A DNA stretch of 64,000 nucleotides, taken from Mycobacterium lehmannii. GTDB taxonomy: Bacteria > Actinomycetota > Actinomycetes > Mycobacteriales > Mycobacteriaceae. Both the position numbers and the translations under genes were made by a program. The notes beneath the pieces were generated by a model, which had not been told where the DNA came from, searched no databases, and was given only the letters and a program-made list of their open reading frames with translations. Shown in pieces: positions 18,652 to 27,334 of the stretch; positions within the stretch are counted from its first letter, which is position 1; every line of letters begins with the position of its first letter. The stretch spans positions 124,001-188,000 of the forward strand of contig NZ_NKCN01000007.1 of NCBI RefSeq assembly GCF_002245535.1, given 5' to 3'.

Positions 18652-19617
18652 ATGAGCAACACCGACCCGTCGCCTGCCGAAGTCACCTGTGCGGCAGTCC
18701 CGTTCGCGGGTGTGCTGCATCCGCGGGAGGTGCCGCTGGGTGGGCCGCGGGCGATCCGGGTGCGGCGGACGCTGCCACAGCGGGAGCGATCGCTGATCGG
18801 TGCGTGGTGCTTCGCCGACCACTACGGTCCGCACGATGTGCGCGGCGGGACGGGAATGGATGTGCCGCCTCATCCGCACACCGGGCTGCAGACCGTCAGC
18901 TGGTTGTTCAGCGGCGAGGTCGAACACCGCGACAGCGGCGGCGTTCACGCGCTGGTGCGGCCCGGCGAGCTCAACCTGATGACGGCCGGAGCGGGTATCT
19001 GCCACTCGGAGGTGTCGACGAGCGCCACCACGATCCTGCACGGTGTGCAGCTGTGGGTGGCTCTGCCCGACCAGGCGCGCGACACCGCGCGCGGCTTCGA
19101 ACACTTCGTCCCTGCGCCGCGCGCAGTCGGGGACGCGACGCTGAGGGTGTTCATCGGCGAGCTCGAGGCCCAGCGCTCCCCCGTCGAGACGTTCACACCG
19201 CTGCTCGGCGCACAGGTCGACCTCGACCCCGGGGCGGACGTGACGCTGGAGGTCGATTCGACTTTCGAGCACGGCGTCCTGCTCGATCACGGCGACGTCG
19301 CCGTCAACGGCACCGCGCTCGAGGTCGCCGATCTGGCGTTCCAGGCGGCCGGGGCCGAGAGGTTGCATCTGGCCAACCGCGGCAGCGGGCCCGCGCGGCT
19401 GGTGCTGCTCGGCGGGCCGCCGTTTCCCGAAGAACTGGTCATGTGGTGGAACTTCGTCGGCCGCAGCCACGACGACATCGCGGCCTACCGCAGGCAGTGG
19501 GAGAACGGCGACGAGCGGTTCGGCGCCGTGCAGGGCTACCGCGGCGCCGTGACGCGGCTACCCGCTCCCCCGCTGCCCAAAGCGACATTGCGTCCCCGGC
19601 GGAACCCCGGGGTATAG
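18652..19617 (+). CDS. Pirin family protein
   Basis: 321 residues. The N-terminal cupin carries the pirin metal-site pattern (HPHTGLQTVSWLFSGEVEHRD) and VRPGELNLMTAGAGICHSE; the C-terminal pirin domain ends with PFPEELVMWWNFVGRS. Pirins are iron-binding cupins, some with quercetinase activity; the role here is unknown. GTG 18649 and ATG 18652 are both in frame and the ATG is preferred. The GNAT gene follows after 7 bases, suggesting co-transcription. Confidence 0.9.
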   Translation: MSNTDPSPAEVTCAAVPFAGVLHPREVPLGGPRAIRVRRTLPQRERSLIGAWCFADHYGPHDVRGGTGMDVPPHPHTGLQTVSWLFSGEVEHRDSGGVHALVRPGELNLMTAGAGICHSEVSTSATTILHGVQLWVALPDQARDTARGFEHFVPAPRAVGDATLRVFIGELEAQRSPVETFTPLLGAQVDLDPGADVTLEVDSTFEHGVLLDHGDVAVNGTALEVADLAFQAAGAERLHLANRGSGPARLVLLGGPPFPEELVMWWNFVGRSHDDIAAYRRQWENGDERFGAVQGYRGAVTRLPAPPLPKATLRPRRNPGV

Positions 19618-19624
19618 AGACACC

Positions 19625-19957
19625 ATGACGACCGACAAAACCGGCGCGCCCACCGAGGTCACCGCCGAAGCCGACCGCTACACCATCTCCGTCGACGGGA
19701 AGGGCGTCGGAATCGCCGAGTTCGCCGACCGAGACGGTCAGCGGGTGTTCACCCACACCGAGGTCGACAGCGACTTCGAGGGCCGCGGCCTGGCGACGAT
19801 CCTGATCGGCGAGGCGTTGCAGAAGACCCGCGACGACGGGCTGCGCATCGTGCCCGTCTGCAAGATGGTGGCGTCCTACGTCGAGAAGCACGACGAGTTC
19901 TCCGACGTCGTCGATCCGGTTTCCGACGACGTCGAGCAGTGGCTGGCGAATCGTTAG
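19625..19957 (+). CDS. GNAT-type N-acetyltransferase (short YidJ-like family)
   Basis: 110 residues of the small GNAT-like family: FADRDGQRVFTHTEVDSDFEGRGLATILIGEAL contains the acetyl-CoA loop (EGRGLA), and VPVCKMVASYVEKHDEF is the family's typical C-terminus. Substrate unknown. It lies between pirin and thioesterase genes and probably shares their transcript. Confidence 0.9.
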   Translation: MTTDKTGAPTEVTAEADRYTISVDGKGVGIAEFADRDGQRVFTHTEVDSDFEGRGLATILIGEALQKTRDDGLRIVPVCKMVASYVEKHDEFSDVVDPVSDDVEQWLANR

Positions 19958-19983
19958 GCAGCCCGCCCGCTATCGTCGTCGCG

Positions 19984-20787
19984 ATGGCGACGGCGTTCTT
20001 CACCCCGGATGGTGATGCGTTCGTGCCCGCGCCGATGGCGCAGGGACCGTGGGGACAGACGATCAGCGGCAACTACGCCGGCGGTCTGCTCGGGCACGTG
20101 CTCGAACGCGATGCCGGCGACCCGGATTTCCAGCCGGCCCGCCTGACCGTCGACCTGTTCCGCCCGGCCGCACTGGCAGCGGTCCGGGTGGAGACCGCCG
20201 TCGTCCGGCAGGGCCGCCGCCTCAAACTGGTCGATGCACTGATGACGCAGGGCGACACGACCGTCGCCCGGGCAACCGCGCTGTTCCTTCGCCGCGGAGA
20301 GCAACCCGCCGACGAGGTCTGGACGTCGCCGGTCACCATGCCTGCGCCGCCGCCCACACCGGATCCCATCCCCCGCGAACTGTCGACGCTGGTGTGGACC
20401 TACGGTCGGGACGAGCGCGAACCCGGACCCGGCGAGGGCTTGGCGAACTGGCAGCACTCGGGTCCGAAACACCTGTGGGTCCGCGACTTTCGGCCGCTGG
20501 TCGCGGGCGTGGACCTGACGCCGTTCACCCGCGCCGCAATGGCCGGCGACATGGTCAGCTCGTTGACACACTTCGGGCCGAGCGGCCTGCAGTGGATCAA
20601 CGCCGACTACACACTGACGCTGTCGCGGCTGCCGAAGGGGCCCTATCTCGGGCTGGCCGCACTGACCCACTTCAGCGACGCCGGAGTGGCGACCGGCACC
20701 GCGACCCTCGTCGACGAGTACGGGCCCATCGGTAGCGGCGTGGCCAATGCGCTGGCGAACCCCGGCTTCACGCCGCCCCGTATGTAG
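19984..20787 (+). CDS. Acyl-CoA thioesterase family protein (hot-dog fold)
   Basis: 267 residues from the ATG at 19984. It has the tandem hot-dog layout of mycobacterial thioesterase-like proteins: ISGNYAGGLLGHVLER at the N-terminus, RPAALAAVRVETAVVRQGRR mid-domain, and WINADYTLTLSRLP in the second half. Probably hydrolyses acyl-CoAs. It ends before a strong bidirectional terminator at 20907-20938. Confidence 0.85.
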   Translation: MATAFFTPDGDAFVPAPMAQGPWGQTISGNYAGGLLGHVLERDAGDPDFQPARLTVDLFRPAALAAVRVETAVVRQGRRLKLVDALMTQGDTTVARATALFLRRGEQPADEVWTSPVTMPAPPPTPDPIPRELSTLVWTYGRDEREPGPGEGLANWQHSGPKHLWVRDFRPLVAGVDLTPFTRAAMAGDMVSSLTHFGPSGLQWINADYTLTLSRLPKGPYLGLAALTHFSDAGVATGTATLVDEYGPIGSGVANALANPGFTPPRM

Positions 20788-20906
20788 CGCGGCGATCCGC
20801 GCCTCGCACTAATTTCCGCGTCGACTTCTGCGGCAGGGTCGCGATCGTCGACAATTCACAGCCCGGTCGCAGAATTCGGCAACACCACCGAAAACCCTTG
20901 CGACAA

Positions 20907-20938
20907 GAAACACCCCGCGGTTTCCCGCGGGGTGTTTC
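20907..20938 (+). terminator. Bidirectional terminator
   Basis: A perfect 14-base stem GAAACACCCCGCGG / CCGCGGGGTGTTTC with a TTTC loop, between the convergent thioesterase and ferritin-like genes. Its A-rich left arm and T-rich right arm suit termination in both directions. Confidence 0.85.
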
Positions 20939-20955
20939 CGGTGCCATCCAAAAGG

Positions 20956-21912
20956 TCAGCTGATGCCGACAACCTCCTGCGCGATATCGGCCAGGCGCGT
21001 CTGCGCTGCCGACACCAGCCGCTGGCGGTTCTTGTGCATCTCCTCGTAGGCGATGATCGTGCGGATGTCGGACGGATCGTCGAGATCCTTCACCGCGGCC
21101 ACCGCGTCGCTGAGGTTGAGATCCTCGTACCCGGCGATCGGCAGCTCGTCGGCGTCGACGACACCGCTCTCGGCGCGCGCCTTGTGCAGCGCATCGGCCG
21201 CGTCGTCGGCACCCTCACGGCGGACGACCTTCTCCGCGCTGCGCAGGGCACCGTCACGCGACGCCCCGAGCGCCTTGAGGGTGATCTCGCTGGCGCGCTG
21301 GGCACGCTCGCGCAGATCATCGACGGCCGGTCCGGCCGAACGCAGCAGCTCCGCGAGCCGCTCAACCGACTGTGCCGACCACTGCCCCGGCAGGTTCACC
21401 AGTTTCACCGCGGTACCCGCAGCAGCCTGCAGCGGGGTGCGCTGCAGCGCGGCCGGGCCACCGAGGGCATCCTCGGCCAGCACCGTGGTCAGCCAGTTCA
21501 CCGTCGCCGAGTGCGCGGTGATCAGGCGGTCGGCGAGATCCTGCACGGCCGGCTCCTTGGCTGCGACCGCGAGCGCCTTGACGTAGCGGGCACGGTCGAG
21601 CAGCTGATCCTCGAGCGCCAGGTCGCCGAGCAGCGCCTCATCGAACGGCTGTGCCTGCTCAGTGAGCGCCTTCACCGCGGCGGCGGCGCGGCCCAGGAAC
21701 GGGCCGATGGTGTCAGGGAAGCCACCCAGATCGCGAATCGCCTTCTCGATCGCCTCGGCACGGATGCGGCCGTTCTCGGCGTTTTGAGTCAGCTCGCGGC
21801 GGACAGCCTCGGTACGGGCCTGCGCGATCCGGGTCTCGGCGACCTGAATCTCGGTGTGCGTCAGGTCAAGAATCGTGCGCAACTGCGCGATCAGTGTGTT
21901 CTTGGTAGTCAT
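20956..21912 (-). CDS. Ferritin-like domain protein
   Basis: 318 residues from the ATG at 21910-21912 (MTTKNTLIAQLRTILDL), with AAGGGGCG upstream. Nearly all helix. The N-terminal two-thirds has the four-helix ferritin-like pattern with spaced acidic residues (THTEIQVAETRIAQA; GDLALEDQLLDRARYVKAL; DRLITAHSATVNWL). The C-terminal third is charged helix. Mycobacterial proteins of this type are annotated only by fold, and function is unknown. Transcribed alone. Confidence 0.75.
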   Translation of the reverse strand: MTTKNTLIAQLRTILDLTHTEIQVAETRIAQARTEAVRRELTQNAENGRIRAEAIEKAIRDLGGFPDTIGPFLGRAAAAVKALTEQAQPFDEALLGDLALEDQLLDRARYVKALAVAAKEPAVQDLADRLITAHSATVNWLTTVLAEDALGGPAALQRTPLQAAAGTAVKLVNLPGQWSAQSVERLAELLRSAGPAVDDLRERAQRASEITLKALGASRDGALRSAEKVVRREGADDAADALHKARAESGVVDADELPIAGYEDLNLSDAVAAVKDLDDPSDIRTIIAYEEMHKNRQRLVSAAQTRLADIAQEVVGIS

Positions 21913-22040
21913 AGATTTTTCGCCCCTTAAGCGTTGACGGTTTCGGTCGGCGCTGGGGTGCACCTGTCCTGTTGGCTACCCGGCGTGTGGGGGGAGTCGA
22001 ACGCTGCAGGGGTGTGAGATGGGTCGCAGTCGGCGTGTCG

Positions 22041-22520
22041 TCAGCGCGGCTGCAGGATGACCACCGGAATTTCGCGGTCGGCCCACGATTGATAGGTATC
22101 GAAGTCCGCGTAGGCCTCGACCAGCTTCGGCCACAACCGCGCCTTTTGATCGGGCGTGGCCGTGACGGCGCGCACCGCCCGGCGGTCCGAGCCGATCTCG
22201 ATGTGGGCCTCGGGGTTGGCCACCAGGTTGCGGTACCACTGCGGATCGGTGTCGCGGCCGCCCTGGGACGCCACGACGATCACGTCCTCGCCGTCGTTGA
22301 TGTACACCAGCGGGGACACCAGCCGTCTGCCCGATTTACGCCCGATGTGCTCGAGCAGCAGCGTCGGTACCGGCTTCTTGAAACCCGCGCCCACCCGCCA
22401 CGTCGCGCCGATCTTGCCGCCCGAGCGGCGATACACCCATACGTGGGCCTTGCCCGCGTACTTCATGATCTTCGTGACGACAGGCGAGTTCAGCTGCTTG
22501 GGCTTGTTGTTCGGGTCCAT
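22041..22520 (-). CDS. Deazaflavin (F420)-dependent nitroreductase-family protein (Ddn-like)
   Basis: 159 residues with family hallmarks: PTLLLEHIGRKSGRRLVSPL, DGEDVIVVASQGGRDTDPQW and WYRNLVANPEAHIEIG. These form a split beta-barrel that binds F420. Family members include Ddn, which activates nitroimidazoles; the natural substrate here is unknown. It follows the PPOX gene by 4 bases, so the two are co-transcribed. Confidence 0.92.
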   Translation of the reverse strand: MDPNNKPKQLNSPVVTKIMKYAGKAHVWVYRRSGGKIGATWRVGAGFKKPVPTLLLEHIGRKSGRRLVSPLVYINDGEDVIVVASQGGRDTDPQWYRNLVANPEAHIEIGSDRRAVRAVTATPDQKARLWPKLVEAYADFDTYQSWADREIPVVILQPR

Positions 22521-22524
22521 GGAA

Positions 22525-23025
22525 TCAACCTAGGTACTGCGCCGTGCTGCCACCCAGCGGCATCTCGGGCATACCGAGCTTGCGGTGGTCCCAGCTGCGG
22601 GTGCGCAGCGGCACCACCCGCACGCAGATGCGGTTCTTCATCATCTGGTCGACGAACGGGCGCATGTCGTCGGAATAGGGTCCCGTGTAGCGCTCCCACA
22701 CGCTGATACCCACGCGCAGAATGGTTTCCGGGTCGTCGACGATCTCGGCCCTGCCGTCGATGGACACGCCGCGCAGCGTGTCGTAGGTGTGGCCGTCCTC
22801 GACCATCACGGTGACCGTCGGGTTGCGTCGCAGGTTGACGGCCTTCTGCGACTTGGCCTTCGTCTCGAACCAGATCTCACCGTCGAGCACGGCGTACCAC
22901 ATCGCGACCAGGTGCGGCCGCCCGTCAGGCAGCACGGTCGCCATCGTGGCGGTGCGGCTGCGTTCGATGAATTCGGCGATCTCGTCGTCGGACATGACGA
23001 TCTTCGCGCGTTCGTTCTTGCCCAC
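22525..23025 (-). CDS. PPOX-class F420/flavin-dependent oxidoreductase
   Basis: 166 residues, GTG start. The pyridoxamine-phosphate-oxidase-like split barrel is recognisable from TATMATVLPDGRPHLVAMWY, IWFETKAKSQKAVNLRRNP and VSIDGRAEIVDD. Mycobacterial relatives of this size (Rv1155 type) bind F420 or flavin. It is paired with the Ddn-like gene downstream. Confidence 0.9.
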   Translation of the reverse strand: MGKNERAKIVMSDDEIAEFIERSRTATMATVLPDGRPHLVAMWYAVLDGEIWFETKAKSQKAVNLRRNPTVTVMVEDGHTYDTLRGVSIDGRAEIVDDPETILRVGISVWERYTGPYSDDMRPFVDQMMKNRICVRVVPLRTRSWDHRKLGMPEMPLGGSTAQYLG

Positions 23026-23118
23026 GGCCCGATCTTGTCAGGTCGCGGCGGCGACGACCGTCACCGGGATGGAGTTCAGCCGACGAACTCGCGGCGCTGG
23101 TGCGTGGCGGTGTACTGG

Positions 23119-24297
23119 CTAGCTCATCAGCATGATGTACTGCGCGGCCGTCATCTGTTGTGCCGCAAGCAGAGTCGGGGCACTGGTCTCGATGGTGTAC
23201 TCGTCGGCGGTGGCCAGACAGTAGAAACTGCCCTCGTTCGTGCGCAGGCAGCGGCTGCCGGGCATGTCCGGCACCGGGTTGGCCGGCTTGGCCGTTGCCG
23301 ACACCTCCTCGGCGAACTCCTCGACCACGTCTGCGGCGCCCGCGACGTCCTCGGCCTCGTAGACGGTCGTGCCCGCCATCGCGACCAGATTCACGCCGGT
23401 GTCGGAGAAGAGCTTGGCCGACCGCACGGGATCGGACTGGAAGTGCAGCGCACCCCGCCGTTCGTAGGTCCCGCCCTTGGTGAACGTCGGGTCGCGGCCG
23501 TCGAGCGGAAGCGCGCGGGCCAACAGGCCGGTGGGATCGATCGCGATGTCGACCAACTCGCTCGGGTCGGTGGCGCGGAACTTGTCGATCTCCGGCCCCT
23601 GCAGGTCCAGGGTCTCGGTCACCAGCCGGGTGGCGGCGTCGATGCCGGCGGTCGCCTGGGCAAGCTGCATCAACACATAGGACCCGTGCGCGGTGAACGA
23701 CCGCACCGCACCGAATTTCCCGATGTTGCGGTCGGTCCCGGTGTGACTGCTGGCGCGCGCCTCGGGGTGGCCGGGAATCTCGAGCTTCGGCGTCGGCCCG
23801 TCGGTGCCCTGCGGCTGCGATACCGCGTCGGCCATGTCGTCGGCCGCGGCCTGGGCAGCGCGATCGTCGCCGAAGCGCAGCACCGCGTTGAGCAGTATCT
23901 GCTTGTTCTTCTCGGTCCGCGTCGTGGCGAAGCCGGTGACGAAGTCGTGCCGGGCGGCCGCTGCGGCGACGTTCATCGGGCCGATCATGGCCAGCGCCTC
24001 GGCGCGGGGCAGCACCATTGCGCCCAAGCCGAACCATTCCGTCAGCGCCTCGTCGACCTCCCACGGCCCGACGACGTTGTTGGCCAGTCGCTGGCCCTCG
24101 AGCACCACGCCGAGCATCGGATCGCCTGCGACGCCGAGCGGATCCCGCGGTGCCGTTGGGTACCGGCCCGGGTCCAACCGGTCGAAATCCAACACGGGCC
24201 CACCGGTCGCCCTCACCGCGGATCCCTCGACGGTCGATGTGCACGCCGTGGCGAGCAGCGCGACGACAGAGATGAGCGCAAGGATCGCGTTCCGCAT
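23119..24297 (-). CDS. Lipoprotein of a mycobacterial family (DUF7373-like)
   Basis: 392 residues from the ATG at 24295-24297. A lipoprotein signal peptide, MRNAILALISVVALLATAC, ends in a lipobox (LATAC) with the lipidated Cys at about residue 19. The mature domain contains LDFDRLDPGRYPTAPRDPLG, which is typical of a family restricted to mycobacteria and their relatives. Exported to the outer face of the membrane; function unknown. Confidence 0.82.
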   Translation of the reverse strand: MRNAILALISVVALLATACTSTVEGSAVRATGGPVLDFDRLDPGRYPTAPRDPLGVAGDPMLGVVLEGQRLANNVVGPWEVDEALTEWFGLGAMVLPRAEALAMIGPMNVAAAAARHDFVTGFATTRTEKNKQILLNAVLRFGDDRAAQAAADDMADAVSQPQGTDGPTPKLEIPGHPEARASSHTGTDRNIGKFGAVRSFTAHGSYVLMQLAQATAGIDAATRLVTETLDLQGPEIDKFRATDPSELVDIAIDPTGLLARALPLDGRDPTFTKGGTYERRGALHFQSDPVRSAKLFSDTGVNLVAMAGTTVYEAEDVAGAADVVEEFAEEVSATAKPANPVPDMPGSRCLRTNEGSFYCLATADEYTIETSAPTLLAAQQMTAAQYIMLMS

Positions 24298-24521
24298 GCC
24301 TGGAAAAGTTACCTGCGCCGGGTCGGCCAGAGATTCAGGCGTGCCGATGCCGAGGCGGGACGTCATACAAATGAGACGAGCCAAAGAAATCCTCATCGGC
24401 CATCAACCCCCTTCCGGTCGACGTCGTGCGCCATGGATCTGCACCGATTTGCTCGCACATAGCGCGCTCGCGGGCGCGGTAATCTGAGTTAGCTGGTTCG
24501 TTCGACGCGTGAGGAGTGTCT

Positions 24522-24851
24522 GTGTCGAATACGGTCCGGGTCGCTCCCGAAGATCTGATGGTGTCCGCGTCCACGGTGGATGCTCACGCTGATGGCATGT
24601 GGCTGACGCACGGCACTGCAACGAGTCGTATCGAGGGCGCGCAGAAGGGCGTGCCCCCTGCGGCGAATGTGGCGCTCAGTGCAGCCGTCGCCAAGTGGCA
24701 GGCGGATTCGACCGCCCTTTTTGGCCGCCTCGTCGACCACGGTCATGCGTTACGTGCCGGCGCGGCGGTCTACGAACAGACAGATGGGCAGAACGCGGAG
24801 AACCTCAAGGCGGCAGGCGATCAGATGACCGCCCTTGACCTCGGGCTCTGA
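24522..24851 (+). CDS. EspC-like type VII secretion target (Rv2798c-like)
   Basis: 109 residues. A GTG at 24522 was chosen because GAGGAG sits 5 bases upstream (24511-24516); another GTG at 24516 overlaps that site. Small helical protein of the EspC fold with a YxxxD export signal (YEQTD) near the C-terminus. It is the first of three genes in the order seen at Rv2798c-Rv2797c-Rv2796c. Probably forms a dimer with the N-terminal domain of the next protein. Confidence 0.8.
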   Translation: MSNTVRVAPEDLMVSASTVDAHADGMWLTHGTATSRIEGAQKGVPPAANVALSAAVAKWQADSTALFGRLVDHGHALRAGAAVYEQTDGQNAENLKAAGDQMTALDLGL

Positions 24852-24863
24852 CGGTCAGCTGTC

Positions 24864-26522
24864 GTGACGGTTTCGATCGCCGACGTTGATCGCTGGGACG
24901 CGGGAGATGTCCGCGAGGTGTTCAACGCTGCGCGCAGTCGGGCCGAGGCCACCCTCGAGGCGCGTGATGGCATCGCCACGCTGCCCGCCTTCGGGACGTG
25001 GGGCGGTGACGCCGCCGAAGCGGCGAAGAACGCAAACGAAGAACTGCGCAAGGATCTCGATATCCACGGCAACGAAGCGTTAGCGGTCGCGCGGGCGGCC
25101 GACCAAGCCGCAGGTGGCATCGAGTCGGTGAAGCACCGGTTGGTCAACCTGCGCGCTGAAGCCTCGCGGCTCGGCATGGAGATCGATCCCCTGACGAACA
25201 CAGTCGTGCCGGGGCCGAACGCCGGCGATAACCCGATGGAGGTCTTGCTCAAGACCGAGCAACTCCAAGCGGAGCTCACGGCGATCCTGGCCGATGCCCG
25301 TCAAGTCGACGACGAACTGGCCCGTGCGATCAGTATGGCCACCGGCGCCGAGCCGATTCCCCACGAGGCCGGGCCACCGGTGGGGCCGGCCGGCCTCACA
25401 CCGACCCAAGTCACCAGTGACGCCAACGAGCGGCGCCTCAACGCTGAACGAGTGAGCGCCCGAGCCCACGTCGGTCAATTGCAGAGCCGCTACGACCAGT
25501 TGGCTGCTCAGGCCTACACGACCGGTGACCACAGCCCGGCCACCATGAGCGAGCTGGAAAATCTCGGCAAGGAGCTGACCGACGCCAAGAGGTACCTCGG
25601 TGACCTGGACGCCGTGCATGACGCGCTCGGCAAGGCGCCCGAAACCTATCTGACGATGTTTGACCCGCGAACGGGCACGGGCAAGCCGGTGCTGGCCGCC
25701 GTCGCGGTCGGTAATCCGGACACGGCCAAGAACGTGTCGGTGTCGGTGCCCGGCGTCGGCACCACAACCGGCAGCCTGCCCGACATGGTCACCGAGGCAG
25801 GCAATCTGCGCGACACAGCCCAGCGCCAGCTCGACCGAGTGGGGACGTCTGGTTCGGTCACGGCAATCGCATGGCTGGGGTACGACGCACCGCCCAACCC
25901 CCTCAACACCAAGAGCCCGGCCGACCTCTGGACCACAATGACGGACAACCAAGCCCATGCGGGTGCGGCCGGATTGTCCTCGTATCTGCAAGAGGTCCGG
26001 GCCAACAATCCGGATGCACACGTGACGCTGCTCAGCCACTCATACGGCTCGCTGACATCGTCTCTGGCCCTGCAGGACCTACACGCGCAAGGATTGCACC
26101 CCGTGGACGATGTCGTCTTTTACGGCTCGCCCGGGCTGGGACTTACCAATCCCGATCAACTAGGCCTCGGCGCCGACAACGCCTATGTGATGCGAGCGCC
26201 AGATGATCCGATCACCACGTTTGTCGCTCCGACGGCTCCGCTCCATGGGTGGGGTGCCGACCCCTACGCCGGCATCTTCCCTGAGCTGTCGTCACAGGCG
26301 GGCTTCGATGCCAGCGGCGTCTTCCGTGAAGGGGTGCAGAGCCACGCCGACTATCCCCGGGCGGACGATGACGGCGACCTGCGGATGTCCGGCTACAACC
26401 TCGCGGCGGTTGTGGCCGGACTACCGGACAGCCAGCTAGTGTTCGCGCCACTACCGCCCGCGGTCCCTCTGATTCCACCGGACGGCCAGGTACCGCTGCC
26501 GCGAGCGACACCGGGAGGCTGA
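24864..26522 (+). CDS. DUF1023 alpha/beta hydrolase with WXG100-like N-terminal domain (Rv2797c-like)
   Basis: 552 residues, GTG start. The first ~100 residues are helical with a WGG turn (FGTWGGDAAEAAKNANEEL), like a type VII substrate domain; a helical linker follows to about residue 250. The C-terminal alpha/beta hydrolase contains the nucleophile elbow LLSHSYGSLTSS and the strand DDVVFYGSPGLGL, as in the DUF1023 family. Substrate unknown; a lipid or peptidoglycan ester would suit an exported enzyme. Encoded 12 bases after the EspC-like gene. Confidence 0.85.
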   Translation: MTVSIADVDRWDAGDVREVFNAARSRAEATLEARDGIATLPAFGTWGGDAAEAAKNANEELRKDLDIHGNEALAVARAADQAAGGIESVKHRLVNLRAEASRLGMEIDPLTNTVVPGPNAGDNPMEVLLKTEQLQAELTAILADARQVDDELARAISMATGAEPIPHEAGPPVGPAGLTPTQVTSDANERRLNAERVSARAHVGQLQSRYDQLAAQAYTTGDHSPATMSELENLGKELTDAKRYLGDLDAVHDALGKAPETYLTMFDPRTGTGKPVLAAVAVGNPDTAKNVSVSVPGVGTTTGSLPDMVTEAGNLRDTAQRQLDRVGTSGSVTAIAWLGYDAPPNPLNTKSPADLWTTMTDNQAHAGAAGLSSYLQEVRANNPDAHVTLLSHSYGSLTSSLALQDLHAQGLHPVDDVVFYGSPGLGLTNPDQLGLGADNAYVMRAPDDPITTFVAPTAPLHGWGADPYAGIFPELSSQAGFDASGVFREGVQSHADYPRADDDGDLRMSGYNLAAVVAGLPDSQLVFAPLPPAVPLIPPDGQVPLPRATPGG

Positions 26523-26524
26523 AC

Positions 26525-27091
26525 GTGGCGACACGCGTCGTGCGAATCATCGCGCTGACCCTTATCGGATTACTCATCACGGTGGGCTGCGTCGAGCAGT
26601 CGAAGGCCGGCCAGGAGGACGGTGGTATGAGCACGTCACCCACGAGCGATCCAGAAGCCGCGCTTCGTTCCAAGCCACCGTTTGAAGCGGCCCAAGAGCA
26701 GTACCGAAGGGCGATGCACGACATGGCCGACCGTGTCGCCGCGCTCGTGCCCGGCCTGACGTGGCAAATCAAGGAAGACAGCTGGCGTGGCTGCGGTGGC
26801 GCCTACGCCAGCACGTCCGCCGTTCAGGTGTATGTCTACATCGTGTTCGCCGGGCCGGTGCCGGATGACAAGTGGGCGCCCGCGCTGGCGATCATCAAGG
26901 ATGGGGCCGCGCGCCTCGGCGCATCCGACATGACCACCCTCGTTGACAATCCGGGCGATCGCGACGTCATGTTCGGGAGCACCGACGGCATTGAGATCGA
27001 GTTCGGCACCAAGGCCAACACGATCCTGTCCGCGAAATCAGACTGCCGGCTTCGCCAAGCCGACCTTGCGGCCCCGACGCCCGTCGCGTGA
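26525..27091 (+). CDS. Lipoprotein of the LppA/LppV family
   Basis: 188 residues, GTG start with GGGAGG upstream. The signal peptide RIIALTLIGLLITVGC ends in a lipobox-like ITVGC. The mature part has LVPGLTWQIKEDSWRGCGG and YVYIVFAGPVPDDKWAPAL, as in LppV/LppA. Two bases separate it from the hydrolase stop, so it is the third gene of the operon. As a surface lipoprotein it might guard against or assist the hydrolase; this is inferred. Confidence 0.82.
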   Translation: MATRVVRIIALTLIGLLITVGCVEQSKAGQEDGGMSTSPTSDPEAALRSKPPFEAAQEQYRRAMHDMADRVAALVPGLTWQIKEDSWRGCGGAYASTSAVQVYVYIVFAGPVPDDKWAPALAIIKDGAARLGASDMTTLVDNPGDRDVMFGSTDGIEIEFGTKANTILSAKSDCRLRQADLAAPTPVA

Positions 27092-27181
27092 TCTGCCCTC
27101 GAATCGCCGAACCAATTTCGGTGAGGTCGGCAGGCTTACACCCAAGTCGGTGGGTCGCCGCTTTGCATCACACCGTTGGGG

Positions 27182-27334
27182 TTGGTCTCTGATCCGGCGC
27201 ATGTGGCGGCTGCGGCGGTGTTGCGTGAGCAGTACCGCACCCGGCCCACGGCCGGCCGCCACCTCGAGGTCGATGTTGAGGTGGCCGACCTGAGCGCCTA
27301 TGACACGGTCTTCGGGACCGGGGAGGTGGCCTGA
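27182..27334 (+). pseudogene. istA: istA C-terminal remnant (IS21 transposase)
   Basis: The frame ending at the TGA 27332-27334 reads SDPAHVAAAAVLREQYRTR and then EVADLSAYDTVFGTGEVA, which is the normal C-terminus of IS21 IstA transposases. No catalytic domain lies upstream; the sequence changes abruptly near 27180. The stop overlaps the istB ATG (TGATG), the usual IS21 coupling. Confidence 0.85.

Noticed and set aside
22585..24462. 625-codon + strand frame across the PPOX and lipoprotein genes
   Set aside because: Spans two well-supported minus-strand genes and their gap; composition is that of a shadow frame.
24335..24574. Possible leader peptide upstream of the lipoprotein gene (MADEDFFGSSHLYD...)
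   Set aside because: A purine-rich stretch precedes an ATG, but the spacing is too short and the frame has no other support.
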